Shown in pieces: positions 9,832-19,332 of a DNA stretch of 64,000 nucleotides (position 1 is the first letter of the stretch; each line of letters begins with the position of its first letter). A model generated the notes under the pieces. That model was not told where the DNA came from and ran no database searches. It was given only the letters and a program-made list of their open reading frames with translations. The DNA is from Burkholderia sp. WP9 (GTDB lineage: Bacteria > Pseudomonadota > Gammaproteobacteria > Burkholderiales > Burkholderiaceae), in the NCBI RefSeq assembly GCF_900104795.1, contig NZ_FNTG01000001.1:1860001-1924000 (forward strand). The letters run 5' to 3'. The position numbers and the translations under genes were made by a program.

Positions 9832-11646
9832 ATGGAAGCGAACAGGATCACCGCGCCCCGCCGGGGCTCCTTGCGCACGGTCATCGACCGGCTTCGTGCG
9901 CTCGGCCGGCGCGAGCATGGCAAACCGCAGGCGGGAGCAAGCCGCACTGCGCAACTGGAACAGGTGGTCGGCGCCGTCGACCTGCTGGCGCACGTCGACG
10001 ACGAGTTGCGCTTCCTCTACGTGTCCGACGCCAGCCTGCGCTTCATCGGTTATCACCGCGAGTACCTCGAGACCATCACGCTGCACGATCTCGTCGCGCC
10101 GGCCGACGTGCCGCGCCTCGACGCCCTGCTCACGCGCGCGGCCGTCTCCGGCAATGTCGAAAAGGCGACGCTCGGCCTGATCAAGTCGCTCACCTACCCG
10201 ATCACCGTCGAGTTGCGCGTGGTGCGCAGCACTCACGACGGCACCGAAGGCTATGCGATCGCCGGCTTCGACGTGTCGGCCTGGCGCGCCACCGAGGAAC
10301 GTCTGACCCAGGCGCTGCATCTGGACCGCCTGACCAATCTGGCCAACCAGCCGGCACTGATCCCGGCGCTGCTCGAGGCCCAGCAGCAAGCCGACGCGCA
10401 CGGCACGCCGGCGGCGCTGCTCCTGCTCGACCTCGACGACTATCAGCGCGTGAACCGCGCGCTCGGCTACGACGCCGGCGACGAAATGCTGCGCGACACC
10501 TCGCGCCGCATTCTGAACATGACGAGCCCGAGCGAGACCGTGGCGCGCGTGGCCAGCGACGAGTTCGCGATTCTCATCAAGCCCGCTGCCAGCCGCACCG
10601 ACGCGGCGGCCGCCGCCGAAGCGCTGGCGCGGCGACTCTTGACCGCGATCCAGCAGCCGTATGTGTTCAACGGCCAGCAGGTGCACCTGTCGGCGAGCAT
10701 CGGCATTGCGCTCTATCCCGACGTGCGTCACGCCAACGACACCGCCGCGCACGACACCCACCTGCTGCGCTGGGCCGACCGTGCCCTCTTGCAGGCCAAG
10801 GCGGCCGGCGGCAATACGCTCGCCTTTTACGTCCCCGACGACAACCCCGCCGACGCCGAGCGCCTGAAGCTCGAAGCCGATCTCTACGACGGCGTGCGCA
10901 ACGGCGAATTCTCGCTGCACTTCCAGCCGATCACGAGCAGCCGCACGCACGGCGTGGTCGGCGTGGAGGCCTTGATCCGCTGGTCGCATCCGGTGCACGG
11001 GCTGGTGCCGCCGTCCATGTTCATCCCGCTCGCGGAGTCGATCGGCCTGATCAACTTCCTCGGCAACTGGGTGTTGAAGGTGGCCTGCATGCAGTTGATC
11101 CAGTGGGACGCCAAAGGCATCGCCCTGCAATATGTAGCAGTGAACGTGTCGCCGCAGCAGTTCCGCGACCCGCGCTTCAAGGACTCCGTGCGCGAAGCGA
11201 TCGCGTTGACCGGCATCGATCCGCGCCGCCTCGTATTCGAGATCACCGAAAGCCTGCTGATGCACGACCCGGCGCACGCCAAGGGCCTGCTCGAAGACCT
11301 GACGGCGATGGGCATCCGCTTTGCGGTCGACGACTTCGGCACCGGCTATTCGAGCCTGGCGTACCTGCAACGCTTCCCGCTCGCCAAGCTTAAGATCGAC
11401 AGGAGTTTTGTCGAGAATCTGCTAACCTCACGAAACGATCAGGCAATCGTTAGCGCCGTCGTGGGCCTCGCGCAGACACTCGATCTCGAACTGGTGGCCG
11501 AGGGCGTCGAAACGGAAGCGCAACGAACCCTGCTCACCGAGATGGGATGCGACCACATCCAGGGGTGGCTCGTCTGCAAGGCGCTGCCCTCCGACGAACT
11601 CGCGCTGCGGTTCGAAGCGCGCACGCTTCATCTGCATACCGCATAG
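9832..11646 (+). CDS. PAS-GGDEF-EAL protein, likely c-di-GMP phosphodiesterase
   Basis: 604 residues from the ATG at 9832; a TTG at 9817 would add five residues and neither has a strong ribosome site. Residues ~45-160 form a PAS-like sensor (VDLLAHVDDELRFLYVSDASL). Residues ~165-330 are a GGDEF domain whose signature reads ASDEF (positions 241-245) rather than GGDEF, so cyclase activity is doubtful. Residues ~345-595 form an EAL domain with all hallmarks: VEALIRW (E379), FEITESLL, DDFGTGYSSLAYLQ (D500/D501), KIDRSFV and AEGVETEAQ. The expected role is hydrolysis of c-di-GMP to pGpG, with the degenerate GGDEF as a possible GTP-sensing regulator. No membrane segment is visible, so it acts in the cytoplasm. 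An HDOD gene follows 151 bp downstream on the same strand. Confidence 0.93.
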   Translation: MEANRITAPRRGSLRTVIDRLRALGRREHGKPQAGASRTAQLEQVVGAVDLLAHVDDELRFLYVSDASLRFIGYHREYLETITLHDLVAPADVPRLDALLTRAAVSGNVEKATLGLIKSLTYPITVELRVVRSTHDGTEGYAIAGFDVSAWRATEERLTQALHLDRLTNLANQPALIPALLEAQQQADAHGTPAALLLLDLDDYQRVNRALGYDAGDEMLRDTSRRILNMTSPSETVARVASDEFAILIKPAASRTDAAAAAEALARRLLTAIQQPYVFNGQQVHLSASIGIALYPDVRHANDTAAHDTHLLRWADRALLQAKAAGGNTLAFYVPDDNPADAERLKLEADLYDGVRNGEFSLHFQPITSSRTHGVVGVEALIRWSHPVHGLVPPSMFIPLAESIGLINFLGNWVLKVACMQLIQWDAKGIALQYVAVNVSPQQFRDPRFKDSVREAIALTGIDPRRLVFEITESLLMHDPAHAKGLLEDLTAMGIRFAVDDFGTGYSSLAYLQRFPLAKLKIDRSFVENLLTSRNDQAIVSAVVGLAQTLDLELVAEGVETEAQRTLLTEMGCDHIQGWLVCKALPSDELALRFEARTLHLHTA

Positions 11647-11797
11647 CGATGCAGGCAAAGCGCTCATGTAACGGCTCACGCGCCCGCTCATATGCGGGCT
11701 CATGTGTGTGCTCATTTGCGTGGATTAGCAGCGGAACAAGCCGGCCTCGGGCCGGCGTGGCACTCATTGGAACACGTATGGCTTTTGCGGGACTCAC

Positions 11798-13255
11798 ATG
11801 GTAAAGGCGGCGGTGCTCGACCGGCTCTGGACGCGAATGAGCGAGCGCGGCGATTTCCCCATGCTGTCGCAGTCGCTGCGCACCACCATGGCGGCGATGA
11901 ATAACGACGACCTCGACTTCACCGGCCTCGTGCAGGTGGTGTTGTCCGATTTCGCCCTGACGCAAAAGGTGCTGCGGCTCGCCAACTCGGCCATGTACAT
12001 TGCGTTCGGCGGCAATATCACGACCGTGTCGCGCGCGCTGATGGTGCTCGGCATGGACGCGGTCGGCCACCTCGTGGTCGGTCTGAAGATCGTCGATCAC
12101 TTTCATCACAGCGCGCCGCGCCGCATCGACGCGAAACTCGAACTGAACCGCACGCTGCTGTCGGGTTGCGTCGCGCGCAAGCTGACCGAGCGCGGCGATC
12201 TGCGCGCCGGCGAGGAAGCCGTGGTCTGCACGCTGATGCGCCAGATCGGCAAGCTGCTGGTGGTGTTCTATCTCGACGCCGAATGGGACCAGATTCGCCG
12301 CCACATCGACGACGGCGCGCTCGAAGCCGATGCCTGCGTGCTGGTGCTCGGCGTCACGTTCGACGAGATCGGCGCCGAAGCCGCCGTGCGCTGGCGCCTG
12401 CCCGACATGATCCGCTCCGGCATGGGCGAGTTCGACCCGCAGGACGTCACGCAGCCGCGCCAGGTGCAGTGGCTGCGCGCCATCACGAATTACTCGACGG
12501 CGGTCGCCGACGTGCTCACCCAGCAGAACATGCCGGACTGGGAACGTGAGCAGCGCATCGCCGAGCTGGCGCGCGAATATAGCGGCGCGCTGAATACCGA
12601 TCCCGAAGTGCTGCTCGGCATGAGCGTCGCGCTCGCCCGCGAGGAAGGCGGCGACGGCGTGATGCGCGAAATCGTCGAGTTGCGCGCCAACGCGGACGCG
12701 ATCGCGCGCGAGGCGCTCAATCCCGAGGCGCGCATTGCGGTGGGGGTCAAGGATCTGCGCGGTCTGCCCGAGGGCAGCCCGCTTGCGCCAGCTTTGGCCA
12801 TGGCCGCGGAAACGCTGCTGGCGGGTCTCGGCTTCGCGCGCACGGTGGTGTTCGTCAAGCACAGCAACGGCACCTTCAAGGCGCGTTTGGGACTCGGACC
12901 GAAGATCGACGCGGCGTTACCCAGGCTGACCTTCAATACCGCCTTCGAGCCCGACGTGTTTCATCTCGCGATCGCAAACTCGGTGGGCATCTTTATCGAG
13001 AACGCGCGCGATCCGAAGATGGTCGCGAGGCTACCCGAATGGTTCCGCCGCTCATTCGACGACGCCCGCGCCTTCGTGCTGCTACCCGTCGTCGATGAGA
13101 GCGACACGACAGTGGCGCTCTTATACGGCGACTGGTCGCATAGTCAGGAGCCACGCCGTATCTCACAGAAAGAAATGAGCGTGTTGAATGAATTGGCCAA
13201 GGAGTTAGGCCGTTTTTTCGGCCTGGGGCAGATGCGGGAAATGGAGATGATGTGA
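11798..13255 (+). CDS. HDOD domain protein
   Basis: 485-residue cytoplasmic protein with an N-terminal HDOD domain (about residues 5-235) and a C-terminal region that looks GAF-like (about 310-470, with ETLLAGLGFARTVVFVKHSNGTF and later AFVLLPVVDESDTTVALLYGD). The HDOD part shows VLSDFALTQKVLRLANSAMY and the ALMVLGMDAVGHLVVGLKI helix typical of the family. HDOD domains are relatives of HD phosphohydrolases that usually lack catalysis and act as signalling scaffolds. It is the third of four signalling genes between 8.2 and 14.8 kb and converges on the last of them. Start is the ATG at 11798, preceded by ACTCAC without a clear ribosome site. Its substrate or partner cannot be told from sequence. 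Confidence 0.88.
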   Translation: MVKAAVLDRLWTRMSERGDFPMLSQSLRTTMAAMNNDDLDFTGLVQVVLSDFALTQKVLRLANSAMYIAFGGNITTVSRALMVLGMDAVGHLVVGLKIVDHFHHSAPRRIDAKLELNRTLLSGCVARKLTERGDLRAGEEAVVCTLMRQIGKLLVVFYLDAEWDQIRRHIDDGALEADACVLVLGVTFDEIGAEAAVRWRLPDMIRSGMGEFDPQDVTQPRQVQWLRAITNYSTAVADVLTQQNMPDWEREQRIAELAREYSGALNTDPEVLLGMSVALAREEGGDGVMREIVELRANADAIAREALNPEARIAVGVKDLRGLPEGSPLAPALAMAAETLLAGLGFARTVVFVKHSNGTFKARLGLGPKIDAALPRLTFNTAFEPDVFHLAIANSVGIFIENARDPKMVARLPEWFRRSFDDARAFVLLPVVDESDTTVALLYGDWSHSQEPRRISQKEMSVLNELAKELGRFFGLGQMREMEMM

Positions 13256-13343
13256 AGACCTGGCGTGATCGTTAATCACGGCGCTTCACTCTCCCCCATA
13301 CTGTATTTGCCCTACGCCACATTGAAGTTGGACCAGTCTCGCC

Positions 13344-13372
13344 GGACGCGGCATGCACAGCATGCCGCGTCC
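13344..13372. terminator. Perfect 12-bp hairpin between convergent genes
   Basis: A 12-bp perfect inverted repeat (arms 13344-13355 and 13361-13372, GGACGCGGCATG and its complement) with a 5-base loop. It lies between the stops of the convergent HDOD (13255) and EAL-HDOD (13392) genes. No T-run follows on either strand, so it is not a textbook intrinsic terminator, but position and symmetry fit a bidirectional transcription-end structure. Confidence 0.5.
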
Positions 13373-13391
13373 CCGGTTCGAATCACCTGTC

Positions 13392-14774
13392 TCAATCCTC
13401 GATTCTTTCCAATCCTTGCGCGCTGCGGTCCGCAACACCGGCCCACGCGCCCGCCGCCAGCCCCATATCCGCGATCTGCTCCACCGTGAGTGGCTGCAAG
13501 TGCGCGCACAGCGTGCCGATCTCGTCCCACGCGCCGCGCTCCAGTGCGGCGACCGTGCTCAGCAACAGCCCCAACACGCCCTCGCGATGCAGGATCGCGG
13601 CCTGGATCGGACGCGACAACGTCAGCACGTTCAAGGTGCTTTCGAGCGAGCCGCCGAATACCGCGTCGACGAATGAGAACACGCCAGTCAGGAATGCCGC
13701 GTCGGCTTCATCGCGGCCGGCTTCGGGCAGGCGCTCGATCGCCAGTTCCATGAAGCGCGCGCGCGTCGCGGCGAGTTGCAGCAAGGGATCGTCCTCGAGG
13801 GCGACCTTGCGGCCGTCGGCGTAGAGCAGCAGCTGGGTCCAGCGCGCGATGCGGTCCGTGCCCGTCGCGTTGATCGCCTCGCGCAGCGTCGTCACCTTGT
13901 GACCAACGGCGAGGCCGCTCGAATTGGCGAGCTTCATCAGATGCATCACCAGCACCGGATTGAGCTTGAGTTCGGCTTCGAGCTGCGCGACGGTCGGCTC
14001 CCCCGCCAGCAATTGCAGCAGATTCAGCAACGCGTGGCGCGGCGCGCTGACGCGGCGAGTGGTGGAAGTCTGCGCGCGCGCGAAGAAGTAACCCTGAAAG
14101 CGATCGAAGCCGAGTCCCTGCGCCGTTTCGAAATCGGCTTGCGCGTCGATGCCCGAGGCGACCAGCAGCTTGCCCGCCGACTTGAGCACGCTCGCCAGTT
14201 TAGGCAGCAGCGCGCGCGGCGCCTGCGTGAAATCGATCTTGACGACTTCCGCGTACGGCAGCAGTTTGGCGAAGGCTTCGTTGGGCTGCGTCACCTCGTC
14301 GAGCACGAAGCGATAGCGGCGCCCGTGCAACTGGACGATGCGCGCGACCAGCGCCTCGTCGACCTCGATCGTGGGTGCGAGTTCGAGCATGAAGCGCTCG
14401 GCGGGCAGGTGCAGGATCGCGTCGTCCAACAGCATCTCGCGGCTCACGTCGACATACGCCGGATGCCCGGTCAGCGCACCGCGCACCGCGCCCTGCAGCA
14501 GACCGTCGATAATGGCTCGCGCCACGAGTTGCGCGGGATCGGGCGCGCGGCCCGGCGCGGCCTCGGCGTCCGCGTCGTTGTCCGCCTCGTGGTCCGCGGC
14601 GGCCCGTGCGGCTTCTATCATCGCCGCGGTCCATTGCGGCGCGCGCACCTTGATCTCGTAGCCGCACAGCATGCCGTCCCGATTCAGAATCGGCTGACGC
14701 GCGAAGCTGGCATTCAATTGCGCATCGTCCGCGGCGCCCGTCTGGCCCGGATTCCCGATTGCGATGGTGGTCAT
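13392..14774 (-). CDS. EAL-HDOD domain signalling protein, second copy
   Basis: 460 residues from the ATG at 14774, chosen because GGGGGAG lies four bases before it; the frame is open 60 bp further upstream without a ribosome site. Architecture matches the protein at 8197-9540: a YuxH-type EAL-like half (FARQPILNRDGMLCGYEIKV) and an HDOD half (MKLANSSGLAVGHKVTTLREAINATG). The EAL motif is reduced to YEIKVR and the DDFG region to VLDEVTQP, so this half is even more degenerate than in the paralogue and unlikely to hydrolyse c-di-GMP. An Asp/Ala-rich insertion (about residues 60-75, DHEADNDADAEAAPG) is unique to this copy. The conserved DRFQGYFFARAQ block is shared by both. Probably a duplication product that has diverged in function. 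Confidence 0.87.
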   Translation of the reverse strand: MTTIAIGNPGQTGAADDAQLNASFARQPILNRDGMLCGYEIKVRAPQWTAAMIEAARAAADHEADNDADAEAAPGRAPDPAQLVARAIIDGLLQGAVRGALTGHPAYVDVSREMLLDDAILHLPAERFMLELAPTIEVDEALVARIVQLHGRRYRFVLDEVTQPNEAFAKLLPYAEVVKIDFTQAPRALLPKLASVLKSAGKLLVASGIDAQADFETAQGLGFDRFQGYFFARAQTSTTRRVSAPRHALLNLLQLLAGEPTVAQLEAELKLNPVLVMHLMKLANSSGLAVGHKVTTLREAINATGTDRIARWTQLLLYADGRKVALEDDPLLQLAATRARFMELAIERLPEAGRDEADAAFLTGVFSFVDAVFGGSLESTLNVLTLSRPIQAAILHREGVLGLLLSTVAALERGAWDEIGTLCAHLQPLTVEQIADMGLAAGAWAGVADRSAQGLERIED

Positions 14775-15039
14775 TGTGCTCCCCCGCTGAGCGCCTTCGC
14801 GGCGCCTACTACAGTATTCTGGTTTTCGCTCCACCGTTAGCGCATGGCCCGAGACATGAAGCCGCTGGCGCCCGCGATGTGCCCGGCGATTTTATCGCAG
14901 GCCGCCATGCGCGGACACGCCTATGAAGCAATATCTCGAAATAATTGGAGAAGTGTCCGAAAGATTTCCGGCACGAAATCGCCGATACTCTTGTGCAGTG
15001 CAGAAGCGTTCCAACCGCGTTTAACCACCGAGGAAAAAC

Positions 15040-15798
15040 ATGGACGTCAAAAGCGTGCTGTCAAATGCCTTCGCAATGCCGATCACCAGCCCGGCGTTTC
15101 CCATGGGCCCGTACCGGTTCATCAATCGCGAGTTTCTGATCATCACCTACCGCACCGATCCGGACAAATTGCGCGCCGTGGTGCCCGAGCCGCTCGAAAT
15201 CGGCGAGCCGCTGGTGCATTACGAGTTCATTCGCATGCCGGATTCGACCGGCTTCGGCGACTATACGGAAAGCGGCCAGGTGATTCCTGTCTCGTATCAG
15301 GGCGTGGCGGGCGGCTACACGCTGGCCATGTATCTGGACGACCACCCGCCGATCGCCGGCGGCCGCGAATTGTGGGGTTTTCCGAAGAAGCTCGCCAACC
15401 CGGTGCTCGCCGTCCACACCGACACGCTCGTCGGTACGCTCGACTACGGCCCGGTTCGGATCGCCACCGGCACGATGGGCTACAAGCATCGCCAGCTCGA
15501 TCTCGCGCAGCAAAAAAAACGCCTCGAAACGCCGAACTTCCTGCTCAAGGTGATTCCGCACGTGGACGGCACGCCGCGTATCTGCGAGCTGGTGCGCTAC
15601 TACTTGCAGGACATCGATCTAAAAGGCGCATGGACCGGGCCGGCCGCACTCGAACTGGCGCCGCACGCGCTCGCGCCGGTCGCGGCGTTGCCGGTGCTGG
15701 AGGTGGTCGAGGCGCGTCATCTGCTTGCCGACCTGACGCTCGGTCTCGGCGAAGTGGTATTCGATTATCTCGATCAGCCGGAAGCGAATACACGCTGA
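15040..15798 (+). CDS. adc: Acetoacetate decarboxylase
   Basis: 252-residue cytoplasmic enzyme that converts acetoacetate to acetone and CO2 through a Schiff base on lysine. The catalytic signature is clear: [12 protein letters not shown], with K116 as the likely Schiff-base lysine and K117 as the neighbour that lowers its pKa. The first 30 residues ([24 protein letters not shown]) and the glycine-rich [14 protein letters not shown] are typical of the family. A good ribosome site (GAGGAAAAAC before ATG) fixes the start. The gene stands alone, divergent from the EAL-HDOD gene and convergent with the amino acid binding protein gene 84 bp downstream. No acetoacetate-producing thiolase or CoA-transferase gene is next to it, so its metabolic feeder must be elsewhere in the genome. 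Confidence 0.92.
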   Translation: MDVKSVLSNAFAMPITSPAFPMGPYRFINREFLIITYRTDPDKLRAVVPEPLEIGEPLVHYEFIRMPDSTGFGDYTESGQVIPVSYQGVAGGYTLAMYLDDHPPIAGGRELWGFPKKLANPVLAVHTDTLVGTLDYGPVRIATGTMGYKHRQLDLAQQKKRLETPNFLLKVIPHVDGTPRICELVRYYLQDIDLKGAWTGPAALELAPHALAPVAALPVLEVVEARHLLADLTLGLGEVVFDYLDQPEANTR

Positions 15799-15882
15799 TC
15801 GATCCACAGTTACCGCGCGGTATCGGTGGGCGCGCGCGTCGTCCCTCAAATGCAAACGAGAACGCGCGAGACGCGCGAAGCC

Positions 15883-16677
15883 TTACTTCAACACGACCTT
15901 CACGTCGAAGTACTTGGCTGCGAAGCGGTCGATCGTGCCGTCCGCCTTCAGTTCCTTGAGCGCCTGGTTCAGCGCGTCTTTCAGTGCCTTGTCGCCCTTG
16001 CGGATGCCGAAGCCCACACCCGCGCCGAGCAGCTTCTCATCGGTGACGGCCGGACCGGCAAACTCGAAGCCGGCGCCTTGCGGCTTCTTCAGAAAGCCCT
16101 TCGACGCGGCTTCCGCGTCCTGGAACGCGGCGTCCAGACGCCCCGAGGCGAGGTCGGCGTAAATCTGGTCCTGCGTCTGATACGGCACGACGTCCACGCC
16201 CGCCGGCGCCCAGCGCGCCTTCGCGTAAGTTTCCTGAATCGTGCCCTGCAGCACGCCGACATGCTTGCCCTTGAGCGAAGCCGGCGTCGGCTGCAGACCG
16301 CTGCCCTTCTTCGCGATCATCTGATTCGGGATCGTGTAGATGGGATCGGTGAAATCGATCGCCTGGCGACGCTGCTCCGTGATCGTCATGTCCGAATTGA
16401 TCGCGTTGAACTTGCGCGCCTGCAAGGCCGGGATCAGACCGTCGAACGAGTTCTCGACCCACACGCATTTGGCCTTCAGCTTCGCGCACACGGCATTGCC
16501 GACGTCGATGTCGAAACCTTGCAGTTCGCCCGACGGCGACTTCGATTCGAACGGCGCATACGACGCCTCGACGCCGAAATGCACTTCCTTGATATCGGCA
16601 GCCGATGCGGTGCCGGCCGTGGTCGTGGCCGCCGCGAACAGCGCGAGCGCAGCCATGTTTCGCCAATTCATTTTCAT
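15883..16677 (-). CDS. Lysine/arginine/ornithine-type ABC transporter substrate-binding protein
   Basis: 264-residue periplasmic binding protein of the polar amino acid family (SBP_bac_3). The start at 16677 (MKMNWRNMAALALFAAA) is chosen because it gives a clean signal peptide with cleavage after TASA, and AGAGGA lies upstream. The mature part begins DIKEVHFGVEASYAPFESK, the usual ligand-binding opening, and carries FDIDVGNAVCAKLKAKCVWVENSFDGLIPAL, with the two cysteines that form the small disulfide in HisJ/ArgT relatives. It sits 269 bp after astE, at the far end of the arginine unit, while its probable partner permease and ATPase genes (hisQ, hisM, hisP) lie about 9 kb upstream on the same strand. 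The gap could hold its own promoter. Arginine or ornithine is the likely ligand, inferred from context. Confidence 0.9.
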   Translation of the reverse strand: MKMNWRNMAALALFAAATTTAGTASAADIKEVHFGVEASYAPFESKSPSGELQGFDIDVGNAVCAKLKAKCVWVENSFDGLIPALQARKFNAINSDMTITEQRRQAIDFTDPIYTIPNQMIAKKGSGLQPTPASLKGKHVGVLQGTIQETYAKARWAPAGVDVVPYQTQDQIYADLASGRLDAAFQDAEAASKGFLKKPQGAGFEFAGPAVTDEKLLGAGVGFGIRKGDKALKDALNQALKELKADGTIDRFAAKYFDVKVVLK

Positions 16678-16946
16678 TGCGGGTGTTCCTCTACGGTATT
16701 GAACAAGACGGAGCCGAATCCAGGCAAGCATGATTGCCGCGCCAAAAATGCGATTCAAACTCGTGCGGCCGGCGTGATGCAGCGCAACAGCCGCGAGGCC
16801 GCGATTGTACAGGCTTCGTTTTCCGCCTCTGTAGGCGCGCCGCTCGGCATTTGGTCGAGCGAGCGCCGCGGGCGGCAGGTGTAAAGGTGTAAGTAGGTGT
16901 CGCGTTCAGGCAAACCCGCGCGCAGTGTCGCAGGCATCCGCGTGAA

Positions 16947-17999
16947 CTACACGAGCTTCGAGAGCGTGTCCTGCGTCGTCTCGATCACCATCAGGCCGGC
17001 GCGCAAACCGGGCTTGACCGTCGCATTCGGGAACACGAGACGCTCCTCGTCGTGCCGCACGACATAGCGATACTCGCCGTCACGCGCGAGCACCGTGTCT
17101 TTCGCGAACGGCGTGAAATTGGCGACGTCGGCCGCGACCAGCAGTTCGAACGCGTCGCTCTGCTTGGTGATCTGGTCGATCACCGTGAACGCCCTCGGCA
17201 TGTCCGCGCGCACCTCGCCCCGCATGCCGGCCACGAGGTGACGCACCGCATGATCGGCGCCAGCGAAACGCGTCAGATCGTTCTGACCGAACGGACGCAC
17301 CTTGCCGAGTTCCAGCGTGCACGCCTGAGCACCACACGCTTGTGCGGTGAAATGCGAATACGTGTTGCCCTTGGTGGTGTGCAACAGCACCGCACTGATG
17401 CGCGCCTCGCCGAGCCACGCGAACATCGCACGCGAAAACGGTTTGCCGGTGTGCGGCAGCAACGCGAATTGCTCGAAGGCGGACGCGCGGATTGCCGTGT
17501 GCATGTCGATATGCCAGCGCGCCCCGGGATCGCTCGGCGCGGCCGCGAAGAACTGCGTCGCGGCCTGCTCCAGCGCTGCCGCACGCGGCGCCTCGTAGCT
17601 GTGCGGCACCTGCAGATGACGGCCACTGAAGAGGCGGTTCAGATCGTCGTCGCGGTAACGGCAAGCTTCGCGCATCGCGTCGACGTTGCCGAGAATCACC
17701 AGCAGGCGGCAGGTCAGCGCGGCTGTGCCACGCGCGATGTCGCGCACGAGAAACGCCAGCAGCTCGATCGGCGCGGTCTCGTCGCCGTGCACGCCGGCGG
17801 AGACGAGCACACTGCGCGAGCCCTCTTCCCGCGCCGCGGGCTCCATCAGCAATACGCCGTCGTCCAGCCACGACCAGCGCACACCACCGGCGCACGTGCC
17901 CTGTGCTTCCTGCTCGGCCGGCCGCGTGCCCGCCAGCGTGTAGGCGAGAAAATCGTCGAGCAGCGAAACCGGCATATCACGCTCAGCGCTGGAAGTCAT
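16947..17999 (-). CDS. astE: Succinylglutamate desuccinylase
   Basis: 350-residue zinc enzyme that performs the last step of the arginine succinyltransferase (AST) pathway: N-succinylglutamate to glutamate and succinate. Family features are [17 protein letters not shown] (zinc-binding His and Glu), the DDLNRLF motif, [10 protein letters not shown] with the third zinc ligand, and [12 protein letters not shown] near the catalytic Glu. The start at 17999 overlaps the end of astB by 17 bp; a second ATG at 17975 lies just after the astB stop. I keep the longer start because MTSSA... openings are, as I recall, usual for this gene in Burkholderia. It is the most distal gene of the ast run. Length is close to that expected. 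Confidence 0.94.
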   Translation of the reverse strand: MTSSAERDMPVSLLDDFLAYTLAGTRPAEQEAQGTCAGGVRWSWLDDGVLLMEPAAREEGSRSVLVSAGVHGDETAPIELLAFLVRDIARGTAALTCRLLVILGNVDAMREACRYRDDDLNRLFSGRHLQVPHSYEAPRAAALEQAATQFFAAAPSDPGARWHIDMHTAIRASAFEQFALLPHTGKPFSRAMFAWLGEARISAVLLHTTKGNTYSHFTAQACGAQACTLELGKVRPFGQNDLTRFAGADHAVRHLVAGMRGEVRADMPRAFTVIDQITKQSDAFELLVAADVANFTPFAKDTVLARDGEYRYVVRHDEERLVFPNATVKPGLRAGLMVIETTQDTLSKLV

Positions 18000-19323
18000 A
18001 CAGCGAACCCAGGCCGAGAATCTGCGTCAGTTCGTCGAGCGCGGTACGCGACTCGGCGAGCAAGTGTGGATCGGTCAGATCGGCCGGCGCGAGGCGGTCC
18101 CGATAATGTTTCTCGATCCACGCATCCAGACGGCCGAACAACGTGTCGTTGATCCACACGCCTTGCGTTACTGCCGCGCGTTCCGCGTCGTCGAGCACCA
18201 CACGCAGACGCAGGCACGCCGGCCCGCCGCCGTTCTTCATGCTTTCGCGCAGATCGAACACCAGCACGTCGTCGATCGGTCCCGTGTGCGCGGTCAGTTC
18301 GTCGAGGTAGGCGGCCACGCGCGGGTTTTCGCGGCATTCCTGCGGCACCACCAACACCTGCTTGCCATCCGGGCGCGTCAGCAGCTGGCTGTTGAACAGA
18401 TACGAAGTGACGGCATCGGCCACGCTCACCTGCGCGTCCGGCACTTCGATCACATTGAACTCCGCCTTCAGGCCGGAGAGCTTCGCACGCAATTCGTCGT
18501 AGACGGCATTCTGTTCGACGAACGCCAGTTGATGGCAGAACAGCGTATTGCGATTGCCGACCGCGATCACGTCGTTGTGGAATACGCCGGCGTCGATCAC
18601 GTCGGGATTCTGCTGCGCGTAGACCGTAGCCGCGTCGGCCAGACCATGACGATGCGCCACGGCACGGCTCGCTTCAAACGTTTGACGCGCCGGGAAGCGC
18701 TTCGGCTCCGGTCCGCGACGATACTCGCTGCGGCCGTACACGAAGAATTCGACGCCACGTGTGCCGTATTCCGAGCAAAAGCGCGTGTGATTCGCCGCGC
18801 CTTCGTCGCCGAGCGCCGGCGTGCCGGGCAGCGCCTCATGCACCGCGAAACGGTCGGCGTCGCTGAAAATCGCGCGCAGCGTGCGGCGCGTCGATTCATG
18901 TTCGATCGCGCGATGCAGCTTGCTGCACAGATTGGCCGGCGTGAAATGCACCCGGCCGTCGTGCGTATCGGCGGACGGGCTCACCGTTGCCGCATTCGCG
19001 GTCCACATGGCCGAAGCCGAACTCGCCGCGGCCAGCAACTCGGGCGCGTCTCTCGCCACGCGCGCGATCACCGTGGCGTCGTCGCCGGAAAAACCGAGCT
19101 CGCGCAACAGACGCATCGACGGCCGCTCCTGCGGCGGCAGCACGCCCTGATGAAAACCGAGATCGGCCAGTTGCTTCATCTTGCGCAGGCCTTGCTTGGC
19201 CGCGGCCTTCGGATTCGCAACCGACTTCTCGTTGTTCTGCGACGCGACGTTGCCGAACGACAGCCCCGCGTAGTTGTGCGTCGGGCCGACCAGGCCGTCG
19301 AAATTGGCTTCAGTGGCTTGCAT
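17983..19323 (-). CDS. astB: N-succinylarginine dihydrolase
   Basis: 446-residue cytoplasmic amidinotransferase-fold enzyme that turns N-succinylarginine into N-succinylornithine, CO2 and two ammonia, the second AST step. The N-terminus [20 protein letters not shown] is the signature opening of AstB. The catalytic His is in HNDVIAVGN and the catalytic Cys near the end in [11 protein letters not shown]. The ribosome site AAGGA lies seven bases before the ATG. It starts 9 bp after astD and overlaps astE, so the three should be one transcript. Length matches the family. Confidence 0.96.
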   Translation of the reverse strand: MQATEANFDGLVGPTHNYAGLSFGNVASQNNEKSVANPKAAAKQGLRKMKQLADLGFHQGVLPPQERPSMRLLRELGFSGDDATVIARVARDAPELLAAASSASAMWTANAATVSPSADTHDGRVHFTPANLCSKLHRAIEHESTRRTLRAIFSDADRFAVHEALPGTPALGDEGAANHTRFCSEYGTRGVEFFVYGRSEYRRGPEPKRFPARQTFEASRAVAHRHGLADAATVYAQQNPDVIDAGVFHNDVIAVGNRNTLFCHQLAFVEQNAVYDELRAKLSGLKAEFNVIEVPDAQVSVADAVTSYLFNSQLLTRPDGKQVLVVPQECRENPRVAAYLDELTAHTGPIDDVLVFDLRESMKNGGGPACLRLRVVLDDAERAAVTQGVWINDTLFGRLDAWIEKHYRDRLAPADLTDPHLLAESRTALDELTQILGLGSLYDFQR

Positions 19324-19332
19324 CGTCGATCC

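Noticed and set aside
9697..11370. 557-codon minus-strand frame opposite the PAS-GGDEF-EAL gene
   Set aside because: No recognisable domain, and the plus-strand frame carries every EAL motif.
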